From positions 4,053,501-4,117,500 of the forward strand of contig NZ_CP121017.1 in NCBI RefSeq assembly GCF_041468085.1: a stretch of DNA of 64,000 nucleotides, in the 5' to 3' direction. Positions within the stretch are counted from its first letter, which is position 1; every line of letters starts with the position of its first letter. The position numbers were made by a program, and so were the translations under genes. Under the pieces are notes generated by a model, which was not told the origin of the DNA, did no database searches, and was given only the letters and a program-made list of their open reading frames with translations. Positions 27,558 to 37,035 of this stretch are shown piece after piece. Origin of the DNA: Tistrella mobilis (GTDB lineage Bacteria > Pseudomonadota > Alphaproteobacteria > Tistrellales > Tistrellaceae).

Positions 27558-30335
27558 TCAGCCACTGTTGCGCAGACCGGCCGAGATCCCGTTGATGGTG
27601 AGATGGATACCGGAAAGATGGCGGTCGCTGCCCGCCTCCGACCGGTGCTGGCGCAGCATTTCGACCTGAACATGGTTCAGCGGGTCCAGATAGGGAAAGC
27701 GATCACGGATGGAGCGCGCCAGCTGCGGCGTCCGCTCCAGCACCATCGTCTGACCGGTGATCGCCAGAAGCGCCGCCTCGGACGACTGCCATTCGGCACG
27801 GATCCGGCCGAACACGGCCTCGCGCAGCGCCTCGTCGGGCACAAGTTCCGCATAGCGGGATGCAATCGCCATGCTGGTCTTGGCCAGCACCATCTCCATG
27901 TTCGACAGCAGCGTGGTGAAGAAGGGCCAGTCGCGATACATGCGCCGCAACCGGTCGAGCCCGGCATCGCCATGACGGTCGCGCCAGGCAGTCACCGCCG
28001 CTCCGAATCCGTACCAGCCGGGCAGCATGGCCCGGCATTGCGACCACGAGAACACCCAGGGGATCGCGCGCAGATCCTCGATCCGCCGGGTGCGGCTGCG
28101 CGAGGCGGGCCGGCTGCCGATATTGAGCGAGGCGATCTCGGTGATGACGGTCGATGCCCAGAAATAATCCTCGAAGCCCGGCGTTTCGTAGACCAGGTCC
28201 CGATAGGCCGCAAAGGCGGTTCCGGACAGCTCTTCCATCGCCGCCATGTCGGCCTCGATATCGGCACAGGCCGGCTGGGGCAGAAGGCTCGCTTCCAGCG
28301 TCGCCGCGACGAAGGTTTCGAGATTGCGCCGGCCGAGCCCGGGATTGGCGTATTTGCTGGAAATGATCTCGCCCTGTTCGGTGACGCGGATCCGGCCGCC
28401 CACGGCACCGGCCGGCTGGGCCAGGATCGCGTCATAGGCCGACCCGCCGCCCCGACCGACCGAGCCGCCGCGACCATGGAACAGGCGCAGCGCCACCCCG
28501 GCCTCGCGGAAGCAGGCGACCAGCTCGGTCTCGGCCTTGTAGAGTTCCCAGCGCGAGGTGACGAAGCCGCCATCCTTGTTGCTGTCCGAATACCCCAGCA
28601 TCACTTCCTGCATCTCCCCGCGCGATGCGACGAGGCGGCGATAGGCCGGGCAGGCAAAGGCGCGACGCATGATCCCGGGTGCGGCACGCAGATCGGCAAT
28701 GGTCTCGAACAGCGGAACGATATTCACGGCGGCGCCGCCGTCGGGCCGCACCATGCCGACTTCCTTGAGCAACAGCGCCAGCTCCAGCAGATCGGAGGCG
28801 CTATCGGTCTTCGAAATGATCACGTTCTCGATCGCCTGCGGCCCGAGGCGACGGTGGATCGCGGCGGCTTCTGCGAAGATTGCGAATTCCGATGCCGTTT
28901 CTTCGCAATATTTTGCGAAGGGTGACACCAGCGGTCGGGCGGTGACGAGTTCGCGTTCGAGCAGGGCGATGCGTGCCTCCTCGTCCAGCGACAGATAGTC
29001 GGTGCCGGGGGCGGCCACCTCCAGCAGCTCGGCCACCGTGCGCTCATGCACGGCCGAGTTCTGACGCAGGTCGAGCACTGCCAGATGGAAGCCGAAGCAA
29101 TCCGCCGCCCGCCGCAGCCGCCGCAGCCGGCCGCGGGCGAGCAGCACCGATCCGTTGGCGACCAGACTGGCGTGGATGATATCGAGATCCCGCGCGAATT
29201 CGGCGGGATCGGCATAACGCGGCGCCTCGGGCACCGCCCGGATCACGGCATCGGCCGCATCCAGGGCCACGGCTGTCGCCGCCATCCGCGCGTGAACCCC
29301 GGCAACCGCCAGGCGATAGGGCTCCTGGCGCTGATGTTCGGGGGTCACCGGCGAGGCCGCCGCCAGGGCCGCCAGATCGTCGGTCACCGGCACCAGCGTC
29401 GCCGAGAGCGAAAGTTCGGCCCCCAGCTCATGCAGTTCGGCAAGGTAGAATTTCATCGCCTGGCGGGTGTGCAGCCGCATGGTCGTGCGCAGCACATCCG
29501 CCGTCACGAAGGGATTGCCGTCCCGGTCCCCGCCGATCCAGCTGCCCATCTTCAGGAACGACGCGAGTCCGGGCCGCGCCTCGGCCGTGCTGCCGGCGCG
29601 GCGGGCGAGCATATCCTCCACCCGGGCATGAACGGCCGGCACCTCGGTGAGGAAGGTTTCGTCGTAATAGCTCAACCCGTTGACCACCTCGTCGATGACG
29701 GTGAGGCGGGTGCGGCGCAGCATGGCGGTCTGCCAGAGGGTGAGCACCGCGCGGGTAACCTCTTCCTCGATCGCCGCCGCCTCTTCACCCTGCGGCCGCT
29801 CACGGTCCCGGCGGTCGAGCAGACGGGCGATTTCCGCCTCGCGGGTCAATGTGCTTTTCCGGCGGACCTCGGTCGGATGCGCGGTCAGCACCGGCCCCAC
29901 CCGCGCGCCGTCGAAGAAGGCGGCAAGGACGTCGGGATCCAACCCTTCGGTTGCGGCGCGTGCCATCGCGTAATCGAGCGTCCCCGCCGCCGGCCCGTCG
30001 CCGTCGGGCATGCCCGCGCGCGACTGGCGCAACCGGTCCTGGTCCTCCGCGATATTGGCCAGGTGAGAGAAGTAGCTGAAGGCACGGACGATCTTCAGCC
30101 CTTGTACCGTATCCATGCCGCCGAGCAGGGCATCGAGTTCGTCATGGGCTGCACGATCTTCGTCACGATGGAAGCGGATCGAAGTCTGGCGGATCCGCTC
30201 CACCAGATCAAAGACCTCCGCCCCCTCGTGAAGGCGGACGATGTCGCCCAGGATCCGGCCGAGGAAGCGGATGTCGTCCTTGAGCGCCGCGTCGGACCCG
30301 TTGCCATTGCCGCCCCTGGCGACACCGCGCGTCAT
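27558..30335 (-). CDS. ppc: Phosphoenolpyruvate carboxylase
   Basis: A 925-residue cytoplasmic enzyme making oxaloacetate from PEP and bicarbonate. The catalytic histidine is in [15 protein letters not shown]. The glycine-rich loop [13 protein letters not shown], the [10 protein letters not shown] segment, and the C-terminal end [11 protein letters not shown] all match the family. The start could be ATG at 30335 (GAGGA about 8 nt upstream) or GTG at 30353 (GGGAG upstream); both give normal length. It directly precedes lysR-dabB-dabA-PII on the same strand. Its substrate bicarbonate is what DAB accumulates, which suggests a functional link. Confidence 0.96.
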   Translation of the reverse strand: MTRGVARGGNGNGSDAALKDDIRFLGRILGDIVRLHEGAEVFDLVERIRQTSIRFHRDEDRAAHDELDALLGGMDTVQGLKIVRAFSYFSHLANIAEDQDRLRQSRAGMPDGDGPAAGTLDYAMARAATEGLDPDVLAAFFDGARVGPVLTAHPTEVRRKSTLTREAEIARLLDRRDRERPQGEEAAAIEEEVTRAVLTLWQTAMLRRTRLTVIDEVVNGLSYYDETFLTEVPAVHARVEDMLARRAGSTAEARPGLASFLKMGSWIGGDRDGNPFVTADVLRTTMRLHTRQAMKFYLAELHELGAELSLSATLVPVTDDLAALAAASPVTPEHQRQEPYRLAVAGVHARMAATAVALDAADAVIRAVPEAPRYADPAEFARDLDIIHASLVANGSVLLARGRLRRLRRAADCFGFHLAVLDLRQNSAVHERTVAELLEVAAPGTDYLSLDEEARIALLERELVTARPLVSPFAKYCEETASEFAIFAEAAAIHRRLGPQAIENVIISKTDSASDLLELALLLKEVGMVRPDGGAAVNIVPLFETIADLRAAPGIMRRAFACPAYRRLVASRGEMQEVMLGYSDSNKDGGFVTSRWELYKAETELVACFREAGVALRLFHGRGGSVGRGGGSAYDAILAQPAGAVGGRIRVTEQGEIISSKYANPGLGRRNLETFVAATLEASLLPQPACADIEADMAAMEELSGTAFAAYRDLVYETPGFEDYFWASTVITEIASLNIGSRPASRSRTRRIEDLRAIPWVFSWSQCRAMLPGWYGFGAAVTAWRDRHGDAGLDRLRRMYRDWPFFTTLLSNMEMVLAKTSMAIASRYAELVPDEALREAVFGRIRAEWQSSEAALLAITGQTMVLERTPQLARSIRDRFPYLDPLNHVQVEMLRQHRSEAGSDRHLSGIHLTINGISAGLRNSG

Positions 30336-30510
30336 GCCTTCGTCCTCGCTCACGCCCTGCTCCCTGCGTCTCTGGCGGCCATGCCATCTGCTGCCGCACC
30401 CCTCTATTGGTAAGGCCGAGGGCGCGGCACCACAAGGCGAAGACTTGCTCCTTTCGCCGCAATGCGGCAGAGAAAGCCTCATGCCAGCCACCCGTCACCG
30501 GAACCCGATC

Positions 30511-30984
30511 ATGGCCACCACGCCGCCCGCGATTCTCTTCGTCTGCCTGGGGAATATCTGCCGTTCGCCACTCGCGGAAGCCGCCATGCACCGGGCAGCC
30601 GCCGCTGCGGATCTGGAGGTGGTGATCGATTCCGCCGGCATCGGCGGCTGGCACGCAGGCGACATGCCCGATGGCCGCGCCCGGGCGGTGGCCGCCCGCC
30701 ACGGCATCGACATCAGCGGCTATCGGGCCCGCCAGGTGACCCGGTCCGACTTCACCCGCTTTACCCATCTGGTCGCCATGGACCACGAGAACCTGGAGGC
30801 GCTCCGCCGTCTGGCCCCCGCCGGAGCCACGGCCGCCCTGTCCCTGATGCTGGATCACGTCCCCGGCCGGGCGGGACAGGCGGTGGCCGATCCCTATTAC
30901 GGCGCCGATGCCGGCTTCGACCGCACCTGGGCCGAGGTGTCCGCCGGCGCCGAGGGGCTGGTTGCATTGCTGCGCCAGGGCTGA
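30511..30984 (+). CDS. Low-molecular-weight protein-tyrosine phosphatase
   Basis: A 157-residue phosphatase. The P-loop VCLGNICRS (C12 nucleophile, R18) is at the N-terminus, and the general-acid loop appears as VADPYYG (about residue 128). An in-frame ATG at 30481 would add ten residues without similarity. Divergent from ppc. No polysaccharide-export kinase or other partner lies nearby, so the substrate is unknown; it could instead be an arsenate-reductase-like member, but the DPYY loop favours phosphatase. Confidence 0.92.
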   Translation: MATTPPAILFVCLGNICRSPLAEAAMHRAAAAADLEVVIDSAGIGGWHAGDMPDGRARAVAARHGIDISGYRARQVTRSDFTRFTHLVAMDHENLEALRRLAPAGATAALSLMLDHVPGRAGQAVADPYYGADAGFDRTWAEVSAGAEGLVALLRQG

Positions 30985-31112
30985 TCATCCCCGGCAGGAC
31001 GAATTCCGCTCAGGCTGCCCCCCGGCCGATTTGGGGGTGACCCCGGGTCCCGCTTCCGCTCTGCTGCATGTCGCAGGCCTTGCGCGACAGAACGCAAAGG
31101 GGAGGAAGATCC

Positions 31113-32138
31113 ATGGACTACCGCACGCTCGGCGGCTCGGGGCTCAAGGTTCCGGCGCTGATCCTGGGCACCGCCACCTTCGGCGGCAGCACCGAATTCT
31201 TCCGCAAATGGGGGGAGACCGGGGTGGCGGAAGCCAGCCGGCTGGTCGATATGGCGCTGGATGCCGGCTGCACCATGTTCGACACCGCCGACAGCTACTC
31301 GCTCGGCCGGTCGGAAGAGATCCTGGGCGAAGCGATCCGCGGCCGACGCGACCGGCTGCTGATCGCAACCAAGACCGGCATGGCGCTGGGCCCCGGCCCC
31401 AACGATCTCGGCACCTCGCGCAGCCGGATCATCGCCTCATGCGAGGCAAGCCTGAAGCGGCTCGGCACCGATCGGATCGACCTTTACCAGCTCCACGCCT
31501 TCGACGCGGTGACGCCGGTGGAAGAAATGCTGCAGGCGCTGGACATACTGATCCGCGACGGCAAGATCCGCTATGCCGGGGTCTCGAACTATTCCGGCTG
31601 GCATCTGATGAAGATGCTGGCCGCAGCCGACCGCCTGGGCCTGCCCCGGCCGGTGGCACACCAGGTCTACTACTCCCTCGTCGCCCGGGACGTCGAGTGG
31701 GAACTGATGCCCCTCGGGCTCGACCAGAAGGTCGGCACCCTGGTCTGGAGCCCCCTCGGCGGGGCGCAGCTGTCGGGCCGGATCGGACGCAACCGACCGG
31801 CACCGGCCGACAGCCGGGCTGCGACCGATGCCAGCTGGCAGGTGCCGGAAGAGCGGCTCTATGCGATCACCGACGTGCTTGATGCCCTGGCGGCCGAGAC
31901 AGGACACAGCGTTCCTCAACTCGCCCTCGCCTGGCTGCTGGGCCGGCCGGGGGTTTCAGGGCTGGTGATCGGCGCCCGCACCCCGGAACAGCTGGCGGCA
32001 AATCTGACGGCCGGGGAAATCATGCTCGACGCGGATCAGATCGCCCGGCTCGATGCGGCAAGTGCAGCCCGTCCACCCTATCCCTATTGGCACCAGCAGC
32101 GGACCATGGCCGTCCGCAATCCCTCGCCGGTGCGCTGA
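31113..32138 (+). CDS. Aldo/keto reductase
   Basis: A 341-residue TIM-barrel NADPH-dependent oxidoreductase. It starts MDYRTLGGSGLKVPAL with a strong ribosome site (GGGGAGGAAG) upstream. The catalytic aspartate/tyrosine region is DTADSYSLGRSEEILG, the lysine is in IATKTG, and the cofactor end is VIGARTPEQLAANL. It belongs to the YajO/Tas-like group; substrate not predictable. Transcribed alone. Confidence 0.93.
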   Translation: MDYRTLGGSGLKVPALILGTATFGGSTEFFRKWGETGVAEASRLVDMALDAGCTMFDTADSYSLGRSEEILGEAIRGRRDRLLIATKTGMALGPGPNDLGTSRSRIIASCEASLKRLGTDRIDLYQLHAFDAVTPVEEMLQALDILIRDGKIRYAGVSNYSGWHLMKMLAAADRLGLPRPVAHQVYYSLVARDVEWELMPLGLDQKVGTLVWSPLGGAQLSGRIGRNRPAPADSRAATDASWQVPEERLYAITDVLDALAAETGHSVPQLALAWLLGRPGVSGLVIGARTPEQLAANLTAGEIMLDADQIARLDAASAARPPYPYWHQQRTMAVRNPSPVR

Positions 32139-32150
32139 GCCCGGCTGCGG

Positions 32151-32753
32151 TCAGTCACCGGCCCCGCCGTCGCGATCCTGCCGGTGGCGCACCTCCTGAA
32201 TATGAGGCCGCCACGGCGCATGCGGATGCCAGGGCTGCCAGGCGGCATGCGGGACCGGCTGACCGTCGCGCGCCTTGCGCGCAGACCGACGCTCGTCATG
32301 ACGCTCGATGGCGCTGGTCAGCACCGCCACCACCACCGCGGTGGTCCAGCCGAACAGAATGATGCCGTTGACCGAGGCCATCGCACCCAGCAGCCGCCAT
32401 TGGTTGTCGAGCACGATGTCGCCATAGCCAAGGGTGCTGAAGGTCACCACCGAGAAGTAGAGTGCGGATTCGAGGTGCGAGAATTCGCCGAGCCAGAGCA
32501 GCATCACCGCCCAGCCCCAGATCTCCAGCGTATGGGCAACGAGCATTCCGAGGGTCGCCGCCGCGACCATCATCGGGACCGCGATGAACGCGTCGCCCAG
32601 AAGCTTCGACATCGCCGGCTCGAAGCGTCTGAGCCCGGCGATCACCGCGACCGTTGCGATGGTATGCAGTGCGATATTGCCGAGGATCGCTGCCGTGGCA
32701 ACCACGAGCTGGAGGCTGACGCCAATATCGGGGGCGATGTCGACTTCGGTCAT
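32151..32753 (-). CDS. Two-pore-domain-type potassium channel subunit
   Basis: A 200-residue membrane protein: an N-terminal helix (residues about 11-40), a second helix, then the pore helix and selectivity filter STLGYGDIV followed by a last helix (GIILFGWTTAVVVAVLTSA). This is the Ion_trans_2 pattern and would assemble as an oligomer. The C-terminal tail of about 45 residues is unusual, rich in Trp, Pro and His (AAWQPWHPHAPWRPH) and without a recognisable RCK domain. Convergent with the aldo/keto reductase, with 12 bp between stops. Confidence 0.88.
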   Translation of the reverse strand: MTEVDIAPDIGVSLQLVVATAAILGNIALHTIATVAVIAGLRRFEPAMSKLLGDAFIAVPMMVAAATLGMLVAHTLEIWGWAVMLLWLGEFSHLESALYFSVVTFSTLGYGDIVLDNQWRLLGAMASVNGIILFGWTTAVVVAVLTSAIERHDERRSARKARDGQPVPHAAWQPWHPHAPWRPHIQEVRHRQDRDGGAGD

Positions 32754-32940
32754 GAAGGGCGGCTCCGGAAGCGGGCATCAAGCGCCCGCAGGGTACGCCG
32801 TCAGCCTAACGCCGCCACCGCCACCGGCAAAGCGCCGGTGACAGCGATCTCCATGCCACAGAGCCCGGTACGAAACACCGCACCGCCGCGGAAGGCGGCG
32901 ATGCGGTCGTCAAGCTCGGGGCAGGGTTTGGGTGGATGCC

Positions 32941-33498
32941 TCAGCGGCGCCAGCGCTTGCGGCCGGTGACCATGGCGGCGACCAGATTCACCCGGCCGAA
33001 CAGGCTCTCCAGGATCGCGACCGCAGCATGGACCAGGGCGAGCGGAATGATCGCCTCGGCCGCGGCCTCATGCAGCCCTTCCACCCACGCGACGCCCCAG
33101 AAGGTATCGGTGGTCGTCATGATGCCCGTCACCGCAACCACGGCCAGCAGGGCCATCAGCGCCAGCATCATGACCGCACCCGCCGGATTGTGTCCGACAT
33201 AGTCGCGCGCCCGGCCGGCCGGAAGGTCCCGCAGATAGCCGGCAAGCCGGCGCGGCGCGGGGATGAAGTCGGCGAAGCGCGCATGACGCGTGCCCACGAA
33301 TCCCCACAGGATCCGGATGGCCAGCACCGCCGCCAGCACATAGCCGACCAGACGATGCGGCGTTTCGCCTTCTTCAAGCAGACCCAGATCGAGCACGCAG
33401 CCCGCGACCGTGATCCAGTGGAAGGCGCGCACGACCGGATCCCAGACCCGGACCCCGGGCCCGCCCGGCCGTGCGGCCGCCTCGATCCCCGCAGCCAT
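32941..33498 (-). CDS. Cytochrome b561-family membrane protein
   Basis: A 185-residue diheme-type cytochrome b with four hydrophobic helices. Heme-ligand histidines are seen in VVRAFHWITVAG, GETPHRLVGY and VEGLHEAAAE, with LVHAAVAI in the last helix, plus a GHNPAG motif between helices 2 and 3, as in b561 proteins of the Ni-hydrogenase b-subunit type. It starts 3 bp after the stop of the PepSY protein gene, so the two are an operon. Likely passes electrons between quinol and a periplasmic partner. The 187 bp downstream hold only a small hairpin (32822-32840). Confidence 0.85.
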   Translation of the reverse strand: MAAGIEAAARPGGPGVRVWDPVVRAFHWITVAGCVLDLGLLEEGETPHRLVGYVLAAVLAIRILWGFVGTRHARFADFIPAPRRLAGYLRDLPAGRARDYVGHNPAGAVMMLALMALLAVVAVTGIMTTTDTFWGVAWVEGLHEAAAEAIIPLALVHAAVAILESLFGRVNLVAAMVTGRKRWRR

Positions 33499-33501
33499 GG
33501 C

Positions 33502-33792
33502 TCAATCGATCTCCTGCTTCACGATATGGCCATCGGTCGGGTCGAAATAGACCTCGACCTTCCGGCCTTCCTTGTCGTGGCCGTAGATCTCGTAGCAATT
33601 GCCCTTGGTGGTCTTGAAGGTGCGGATGTCCTTGTAGCCCATCCCGGCGATCTTCGCCTTCATCTGGTCTTCGGACATCCACTTGTCCCTGGGGGCGCTG
33701 GTGCAGGTCGTGCTGGCCAGGGCCGGTGCGGCCAGGACGGTCAGAACCGCGGCGGGGGCCGCGACGGCGGCAAACAGACGGGCATACGACAT
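33502..33792 (-). CDS. Small periplasmic PepSY-domain protein
   Basis: A 96-residue protein. MSYARLFAAVAAPAAVLTVL is a signal peptide, cleaved after ALA. The rest is one PepSY-like domain (MKAKIAGMGYKDIRTFKTTK, then NCYEIYGHDKEGRKVEVYFD, ending DGHIVKQEI). Two cysteines (TTCTSAP and GNCYEI) could form a disulfide. Coupled to the b561 gene. Such pairs are common in proteobacteria and often respond to two-component systems, but no kinase gene is present here. Confidence 0.82.
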   Translation of the reverse strand: MSYARLFAAVAAPAAVLTVLAAPALASTTCTSAPRDKWMSEDQMKAKIAGMGYKDIRTFKTTKGNCYEIYGHDKEGRKVEVYFDPTDGHIVKQEID

Positions 33793-33944
33793 GGGGAGAG
33801 ACTCCAGAGGGCAGTGGGGAAGCTGATCCGATGTGGCGGCGCAGACGACCCCGTCCCGCGCCACGTCATCAGCCTACCCATGCGGGCTTTCACCCCGCTT
33901 ACCCACGGCTTGCGCGATCCTTACGGCCCGCGCCCGAGACGATC

Positions 33945-35930
33945 TCAGCGCCCCAGAAGCCCCTTCAGCGCATCGCCGAAATTGCCCGAGCGGACGTCGT
34001 CGAGCGTCTTGCGCGCGGCGTCGGGATCTTCGAGCGTGCGCTTGACGGTTCCTTCCAGATCCGGCCGGAACGACAGGTTGTCCCACGGGCCCTGAACCAG
34101 AACCGGCACCAACACGCCAGCGAGCCCGGTCTGTCCGCCCTGGCCTTCCAGATTGGCCACGGCCTTGGGCTCGATGCGGTAATCGACCCGCCGTGCCGGC
34201 AGATCGACCCTGCCCTGGCCACCGACCCGCAGGAGCGGTGCCTGCATTTCGGCGTCGCGATTGGTCAGAATGCCCTTGTCGATGGTGTAGGTACCGGCAA
34301 GACGGGCGAAATCGGTCTTGCGCACATCGGTCGCCTCCCCACGCAACGCGCTGGCCGGGTCGCGGATCAGGGCGGCAATATTGATGCCGCGGATCGCACC
34401 ATCGGTGAACTCGAAGAGCCCCTTGCCGCCAAGCGACCCGATCAGGGCACGCTGGCTGTTGCCGCGTGCCGTCAGATCGGCCTCCAGCCGGCCCTTGCCT
34501 TCCAGACGATCGAAATCGGCCGACGCCTTCAGCAGAGGCAGCATGTCGAGACCGCTGAAGGTGGCCTTGACGCTCATCGACGCAGGCGTCGCCCGGCCGT
34601 CCAGGCCGATGGTCGCCGATCCGCTGCCGCCATAAAGCGCGGTCTTCGGCACCTCGATCCGCGCCCGCCGGTCATCCAGGGCCAGGCGGAGTTCGGTCGC
34701 CCCCAGCTTCGTATCGCCGAGGCTGACCGAGGTCGCATTCAGCGTGACATCGGCATCGAACAGACCGAGGACAGAGAGATCGATCGGATCGTCGCTCCAG
34801 CCGCCCGCGGCCTTGTCGGTCCCGGTCGCACCGCTCCCGGCACCGGCCTCCGATGATCCGCCTGCGACATAGCGATCAAGCACCAGATCGCCGGTGGTCA
34901 GCCCGGCCGTGATCTTCGGGCGCGGCCCTGCGATATCGGCCGAGAGCGAGCCCGTGGCCTCGATATCGTCGACGCCCAGTTTCATGTCGGTGAGGGCGAT
35001 CCGCGCCGCCGTGGCGTCGATCCGGCCATCGAGGTTGAGCCGGGTGGCGACACCCTCCGGCAGGGCCGGCCCGGGGGCGGCGGCGGCGATGATCGACCGC
35101 AGATCCGGCAGCGACAGCCCGGCCGTCCCCGTGAAGCCCGGAGAGGTCCCAAGGACCGCGTCACCGGCAAGGTGGATCTTCCCCTCACCCAGCGCGAGGT
35201 CCAGACTGACCGGCGTCTGTCCACCTTCGAGCACCGCCCGCGCCTGCCCTGCCTCGGCCGAAACCGTCAGCGCCTGGTCCCGCCAGCGGGCATCGCCCGC
35301 AAGCGTCAACCGGCTGTCCAGGTCGGGGGCGGCGATGGTCAGGTTCACGTCGTCGAGCCGCTCGTCGGTACCGGTCACCGCATCGGTGTAGACGACCGTG
35401 CCGTTGGCGATCTTCACCTCGCCGAGGCTGAGACCGGAAAGCCCACCGCCGGAAGATGAGGTCCCGGCCGGTGCGGCCGGCGCCGGGCCCGTGGTCGGGG
35501 GCGCCGCCGGCGTCAGGGTCCCGCTGCTGGTCTGCCCCCCGGCATTGATCTGCCAGTTGGCCGCGCCGTCGGCATTGCGCTCAAGCCGGATCACCGGCTC
35601 TTCCAGCACGAACCGCCGCACCTGAACATCGCCCGACAGAAGCGGCCAGAGCGCGAGTTCGACCTGAAGCTGGCCGATCCGCGCCATATCGCCGGCATCG
35701 GACCAGGGGGCATTGGCAAATCGGGCCCCGTCGACCCGGACCGCAAGATCGGGCAGCAGATCGAGACCGACATCTCCCTCGATCACCAGCTTGCGCCCGG
35801 TGCGGGCCTCGACCTCGGCGGTGACCCGCTGCACGATCGCCCCGGTCGGGATCAGGAAGGGTGCTGCGACGGCGGCTCCCACCAGCACGACCACCAGCAC
35901 CGCCGCTGCGATCAGGATCTTCTTCACCAT
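33945..35930 (-). CDS. AsmA-family protein
   Basis: A 661-residue envelope protein: one N-terminal membrane helix (ILIAAAVLVVVLVGAAVAA), the AsmA N-domain (RTGRKLVIEGDVGLDLLP), then a long beta-rich region with repeated amphipathic strands and the C-terminal AsmA segment (KGLFEFTDGAIRGINIAALI, ending NFGDALKGLLGR). AsmA-like proteins are thought to act in phospholipid transport or outer-membrane assembly. A Gly/Ala/Thr/Pro-rich linker of about 45 residues follows the N-domain. Single gene. Confidence 0.9.
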   Translation of the reverse strand: MVKKILIAAAVLVVVLVGAAVAAPFLIPTGAIVQRVTAEVEARTGRKLVIEGDVGLDLLPDLAVRVDGARFANAPWSDAGDMARIGQLQVELALWPLLSGDVQVRRFVLEEPVIRLERNADGAANWQINAGGQTSSGTLTPAAPPTTGPAPAAPAGTSSSGGGLSGLSLGEVKIANGTVVYTDAVTGTDERLDDVNLTIAAPDLDSRLTLAGDARWRDQALTVSAEAGQARAVLEGGQTPVSLDLALGEGKIHLAGDAVLGTSPGFTGTAGLSLPDLRSIIAAAAPGPALPEGVATRLNLDGRIDATAARIALTDMKLGVDDIEATGSLSADIAGPRPKITAGLTTGDLVLDRYVAGGSSEAGAGSGATGTDKAAGGWSDDPIDLSVLGLFDADVTLNATSVSLGDTKLGATELRLALDDRRARIEVPKTALYGGSGSATIGLDGRATPASMSVKATFSGLDMLPLLKASADFDRLEGKGRLEADLTARGNSQRALIGSLGGKGLFEFTDGAIRGINIAALIRDPASALRGEATDVRKTDFARLAGTYTIDKGILTNRDAEMQAPLLRVGGQGRVDLPARRVDYRIEPKAVANLEGQGGQTGLAGVLVPVLVQGPWDNLSFRPDLEGTVKRTLEDPDAARKTLDDVRSGNFGDALKGLLGR

Positions 35931-36089
35931 CCGCGCCTCTCTCCCCGGGGGATCAGGATCCAGTCAGATGTTCCACTCTTCACCATGCCTGATCCGGGCG
36001 CGCCTGTCCGGTGACAGAACTTGTCCGGTGCCGGAAACCACCCACGGACCCGATCGCCAGGCCGTCCCATGATGACCGGACCGCCCATG

Positions 36090-36128
36090 AAAAAAGGGCG
36101 GACCCGCCGGAGCGGAGCCACCCTTTTT
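36090..36128 (-). terminator. Intrinsic terminator after the OmpA-family gene
   Basis: On the minus strand: AAAAAGGGTGG, an inner CCGC-TCCG-GCGG hairpin, and CCGCCC followed by six T. The A and T tracts make it work in either direction. It starts 61 bp after the OmpA-like stop. The rest of the 259-bp gap to asmA contains two copies of TGTCCGGTG (36005-36050) and nothing else I can name. Confidence 0.8.
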
Positions 36129-36189
36129 GGTCGTCTTCGCGATCTGCGGGCCGGTTACCCGGCCCGGCGTCGGTCAGGATCGATCAGGA

Positions 36190-37035
36190 TCACTGGGCCA
36201 GACGGATGATCACGACGCGGTTGCGCTGCTCACGCACGCCGTCGGCCGTCGGCACCGGCACCTCACGCTCGCCATGGGCGACCGCGGTGATGGCGTTGCG
36301 CGGCACGCCCAGCTTCACCAGCTCGGCGGTCACCGACTCGGCGCGGCGGGTCGACAGGCGGTCGTTGTACGGGATCGGGCCCGAACGGTCGGTATGGGCG
36401 TCGAGCCGCAGGGCGACCGACTTGCGCTCCTTATAGGCCTGGGCGGCATCACGGATGATGTCATAGGCCTGACCGTGCAGCTGGGCGCTGTCCCACGGGA
36501 AGAAGATCTGGAACTCGACCGGCTTCACCACGGCAATCGGCTGCGGCGCCGGGGCGGCCTTGGCTTCAAGCTCGGCCATCGCGTCCTCGAACATCTTGCG
36601 GCAGGCCGCGATGTCCTCGGGCTGATGGTTCTCTTCCTGCTCCTGGACCCAGCAGTCGAAGCCGGCCTGGGCCTTGGCGGCCGCAACGGGCTTCGCCGAG
36701 GTCGCGCCGCCGTTCAGCTGCGTCATCAGACGCTGGCGGGCCGAGGACAGGGCCGGAACCGACGCGGCCGGCAGGTACCAATCCGAGAGCTGCTCCGGCG
36801 GCACCATGGTGCCTTCGCGGGCCCACTCACCCTTCTGCGCAAAGACGTCGCCGTCGACCCAGTCGAACTCGGCGCGCTCGGCGCGGGCCAGCGCCAGATA
36901 CTCGTCCGACAGGGCCGCGAGGAACGGGTCGGCCGGGGCCGGGGTCTGCGCGATGCTGTCGGGGTCGATCAGACCGCAGGCAGAGATGCTGCCGGCAACG
37001 AGGCCGACCACGGCAATGCGGTTCAGCGCGTTCAT
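36190..37035 (-). CDS. OmpA-family peptidoglycan-binding lipoprotein
   Basis: A 281-residue outer-membrane lipoprotein. The signal peptide ends in the lipobox SISAC (C at about residue 20). The middle region (to about 165) has no family I recognise but contains two cysteines (FDCWVQEQEE, AACRKMFEDA) likely to pair. The C-terminal 110 residues are an OmpA domain with the peptidoglycan motif (RLDAHTDRSGPIPYNDRLS, RRAESVTAEL, NRVVIIRLAQ). Strong ribosome site AGGAGGG. Single gene with its own terminator. Confidence 0.92.
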   Translation of the reverse strand: MNALNRIAVVGLVAGSISACGLIDPDSIAQTPAPADPFLAALSDEYLALARAERAEFDWVDGDVFAQKGEWAREGTMVPPEQLSDWYLPAASVPALSSARQRLMTQLNGGATSAKPVAAAKAQAGFDCWVQEQEENHQPEDIAACRKMFEDAMAELEAKAAPAPQPIAVVKPVEFQIFFPWDSAQLHGQAYDIIRDAAQAYKERKSVALRLDAHTDRSGPIPYNDRLSTRRAESVTAELVKLGVPRNAITAVAHGEREVPVPTADGVREQRNRVVIIRLAQ

